Shown: in pieces, positions 5,557-6,436 of the stretch
Layout: the number at the start of each line of letters is the position of its first letter
Numbering within the stretch: the stretch's first letter is position 1
NCBI GenBank assembly: GCA_028097945.1
Contig: JAOHFJ010000026.1
Location: 1-6,436 of the forward strand
Reading direction: 5' to 3'
Length of the DNA stretch: 6,436 nt
DNA from: Candidatus Pelagibacter sp.
GTDB taxonomy: Bacteria; Pseudomonadota; Alphaproteobacteria; Pelagibacterales; Pelagibacteraceae
Notes under the pieces: model-generated
The model's input: only the letters and a program-made list of their open reading frames with translations
Told to the model about the DNA's origin: nothing
The model's database searches: none
Position numbers and translations under genes: made by a program

Positions 5557-6436
5557 TTATTTTTTTATCGGTAAATTAATTTTTTTAGAAAATTTTTTAA
5601 ATTTTGAGTTATCCATGTCATACTTTAATATCTTATTAAACTTTGATCTAACAATCTTTTGCCACTCATCATTACTTATATTAGTAAGATAATTAAAAAT
5701 TCTATCTATTTCTTTATAGGAACCATTATTTGTCCAAAACTGGCCTCTATTTTGAACCCTTACTGGCCAACCGAACTTTGTATTAGTAAACTTTTTCATT
5801 TTACTTTTTATCGAAAAAATTCCAACTTTATTTCCTCTAGATGCAGCTTCGTAAAGCATTGTTGAGGTTGTTCCAAAGACATGTTCGCTTTCATCAAGGT
5901 AATTGTAAGAATATCCTTTTCTAGGCAAATAAATAAAGTTTTTTTTACCAATTAACTCGTTATAAAAATTTACTGCCTGGCTGTGATTATAAGATTTTCC
6001 TAATATATATAGTTTGTGTCCTTTGCTCTTTATATATAGTGCTAAATTTTTAGCAAATTCATAATCTTTACTTAAATAATCTTTCCATTTTAATCCTTCT
6101 GTCATTTTTTTGCTTAAATCCAATTCTGTATTTTGACCAATCAGCAGATATTTATATTTTTTGTTTTTTATTTTCTTAATTTTAAAACTATTACTTGTGA
6201 AAGAACCAAAGTCTAAATATTTAGCTTTAATTATTCCTCTTAGTTTTTTTTTCAGTGCTTCATTAAATACTAAAAAATAATCTAGCTCGTTCAAAATTTT
6301 TGTTGGAGTATTTTTTTCTTTCTCTGGAATAATATAATCAGTTATGTCTCTCCTCCAGGCAAATTGGATTAATATAAAAATTATTTTTGGATGTTGCTTT
6401 TTCATTCTATAAAAACCATAATTATAATCAATCATA
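5557..6436 (-). CDS. Surface carbohydrate glycosyltransferase-like protein, N-terminus cut by window edge
   Basis: The 292 visible residues resemble proteins annotated as surface carbohydrate biosynthesis (LIC12162-like) in LPS and capsule clusters, probably cytoplasmic GT-B-type transferases. Visible pieces are a beta-strand segment with IQFAWRRD (about residues 23-30), the LDYFLVFNEALKKKLRG segment (51-67), a conserved-looking FGSFTSNSF (76-84), and a C-terminal nucleotide-binding half with FGTTSTMLYEAASRGNKVGIF (188-208), the usual Ser/Thr followed by Glu-Ala pattern of GT-B donor sites. An ATG sits at 6435, one base from the edge, but the protein seems to start mid-domain. A whole N-terminal half is missing compared with 400-500 residue relatives, so the true start is probably outside the window. 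It ends with TAA two bases before the aldolase ATG. The donor and acceptor cannot be told from the sequence. The family call is moderate; the partial state is likely. Confidence 0.55.
   Translation of the reverse strand, partial: MIDYNYGFYRMKKQHPKIIFILIQFAWRRDITDYIIPEKEKNTPTKILNELDYFLVFNEALKKKLRGIIKAKYLDFGSFTSNSFKIKKIKNKKYKYLLIGQNTELDLSKKMTEGLKWKDYLSKDYEFAKNLALYIKSKGHKLYILGKSYNHSQAVNFYNELIGKKNFIYLPRKGYSYNYLDESEHVFGTTSTMLYEAASRGNKVGIFSIKSKMKKFTNTKFGWPVRVQNRGQFWTNNGSYKEIDRIFNYLTNISNDEWQKIVRSKFNKILKYDMDNSKFKKFSKKINLPIKK

Noticed and set aside
5659..5865. Plus-strand open frame of 68 codons
   Set aside because: It is antisense to the conserved C-terminal donor-site region of the partial surface-carbohydrate transferase and has no recognisable motif.
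1..6436. CRISPR array, tRNA or mobile element
   Set aside because: No regularly spaced repeats, tRNA-like cloverleaf, transposase motif or flanking inverted repeats were seen on reading both strands.

Overview
The window is a very A+T-rich piece of bacterial DNA (G+C about a quarter by eye). All recognisable genes lie on the minus strand, packed with almost no spacers, so transcription runs from position 6436 towards position 1. TGG encodes Trp and TGA serves as a stop (end of the SDR gene), so the standard bacterial code applies. The base composition, Lys/Asn/Ile-rich proteins, short or overlapping gene junctions and a Kdo-type sugar gene suggest a streamlined Gram-negative marine bacterium such as SAR11/Pelagibacterales. 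That assignment is inference; no rRNA or marker gene is present.

Layout in transcription order: (1) a 5'-truncated surface-carbohydrate glycosyltransferase-like protein, 6436-5557; (2) a 544-residue two-domain protein, 5554-3920, with a DRE-TIM pyruvate-aldolase-like barrel followed by a Rossmann-like domain resembling the MptE/DUF115 or GT42 type; (3) a KdsB-like CMP-ulosonate cytidylyltransferase, 3927-3181; (4) a radical SAM/SPASM protein, 3194-2316; (5) a short-chain dehydrogenase/reductase, 2314-1598; (6) a 443-residue GT-B-like glycosyltransferase with an HP motif, 1601-270; (7) the start of a zinc-ribbon class I methyltransferase-like protein, 251 to the left edge. The junctions are +2 nt, -8, -14, +1, -4 and +18 nt, which indicates one translationally coupled operon. 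No promoter, terminator, RNA gene, repeat array or mobile element was seen, and no gene-free stretch exceeds 20 bases.

The set looks like part of an O-antigen, LPS or capsule gene cluster. The most interesting reading is a dedicated route to a CMP-activated 3-deoxy-2-ulosonic acid. The aldolase would condense pyruvate with an aldehyde or aldose, in place of the PEP-dependent KdsA or NeuB synthases, which are absent here. The KdsB-like enzyme would activate the product with CTP, the radical SAM protein and SDR would modify the sugar, and an HP-motif glycosyltransferase would transfer it. Each family call rests on visible motifs; the joined pathway is a hypothesis.
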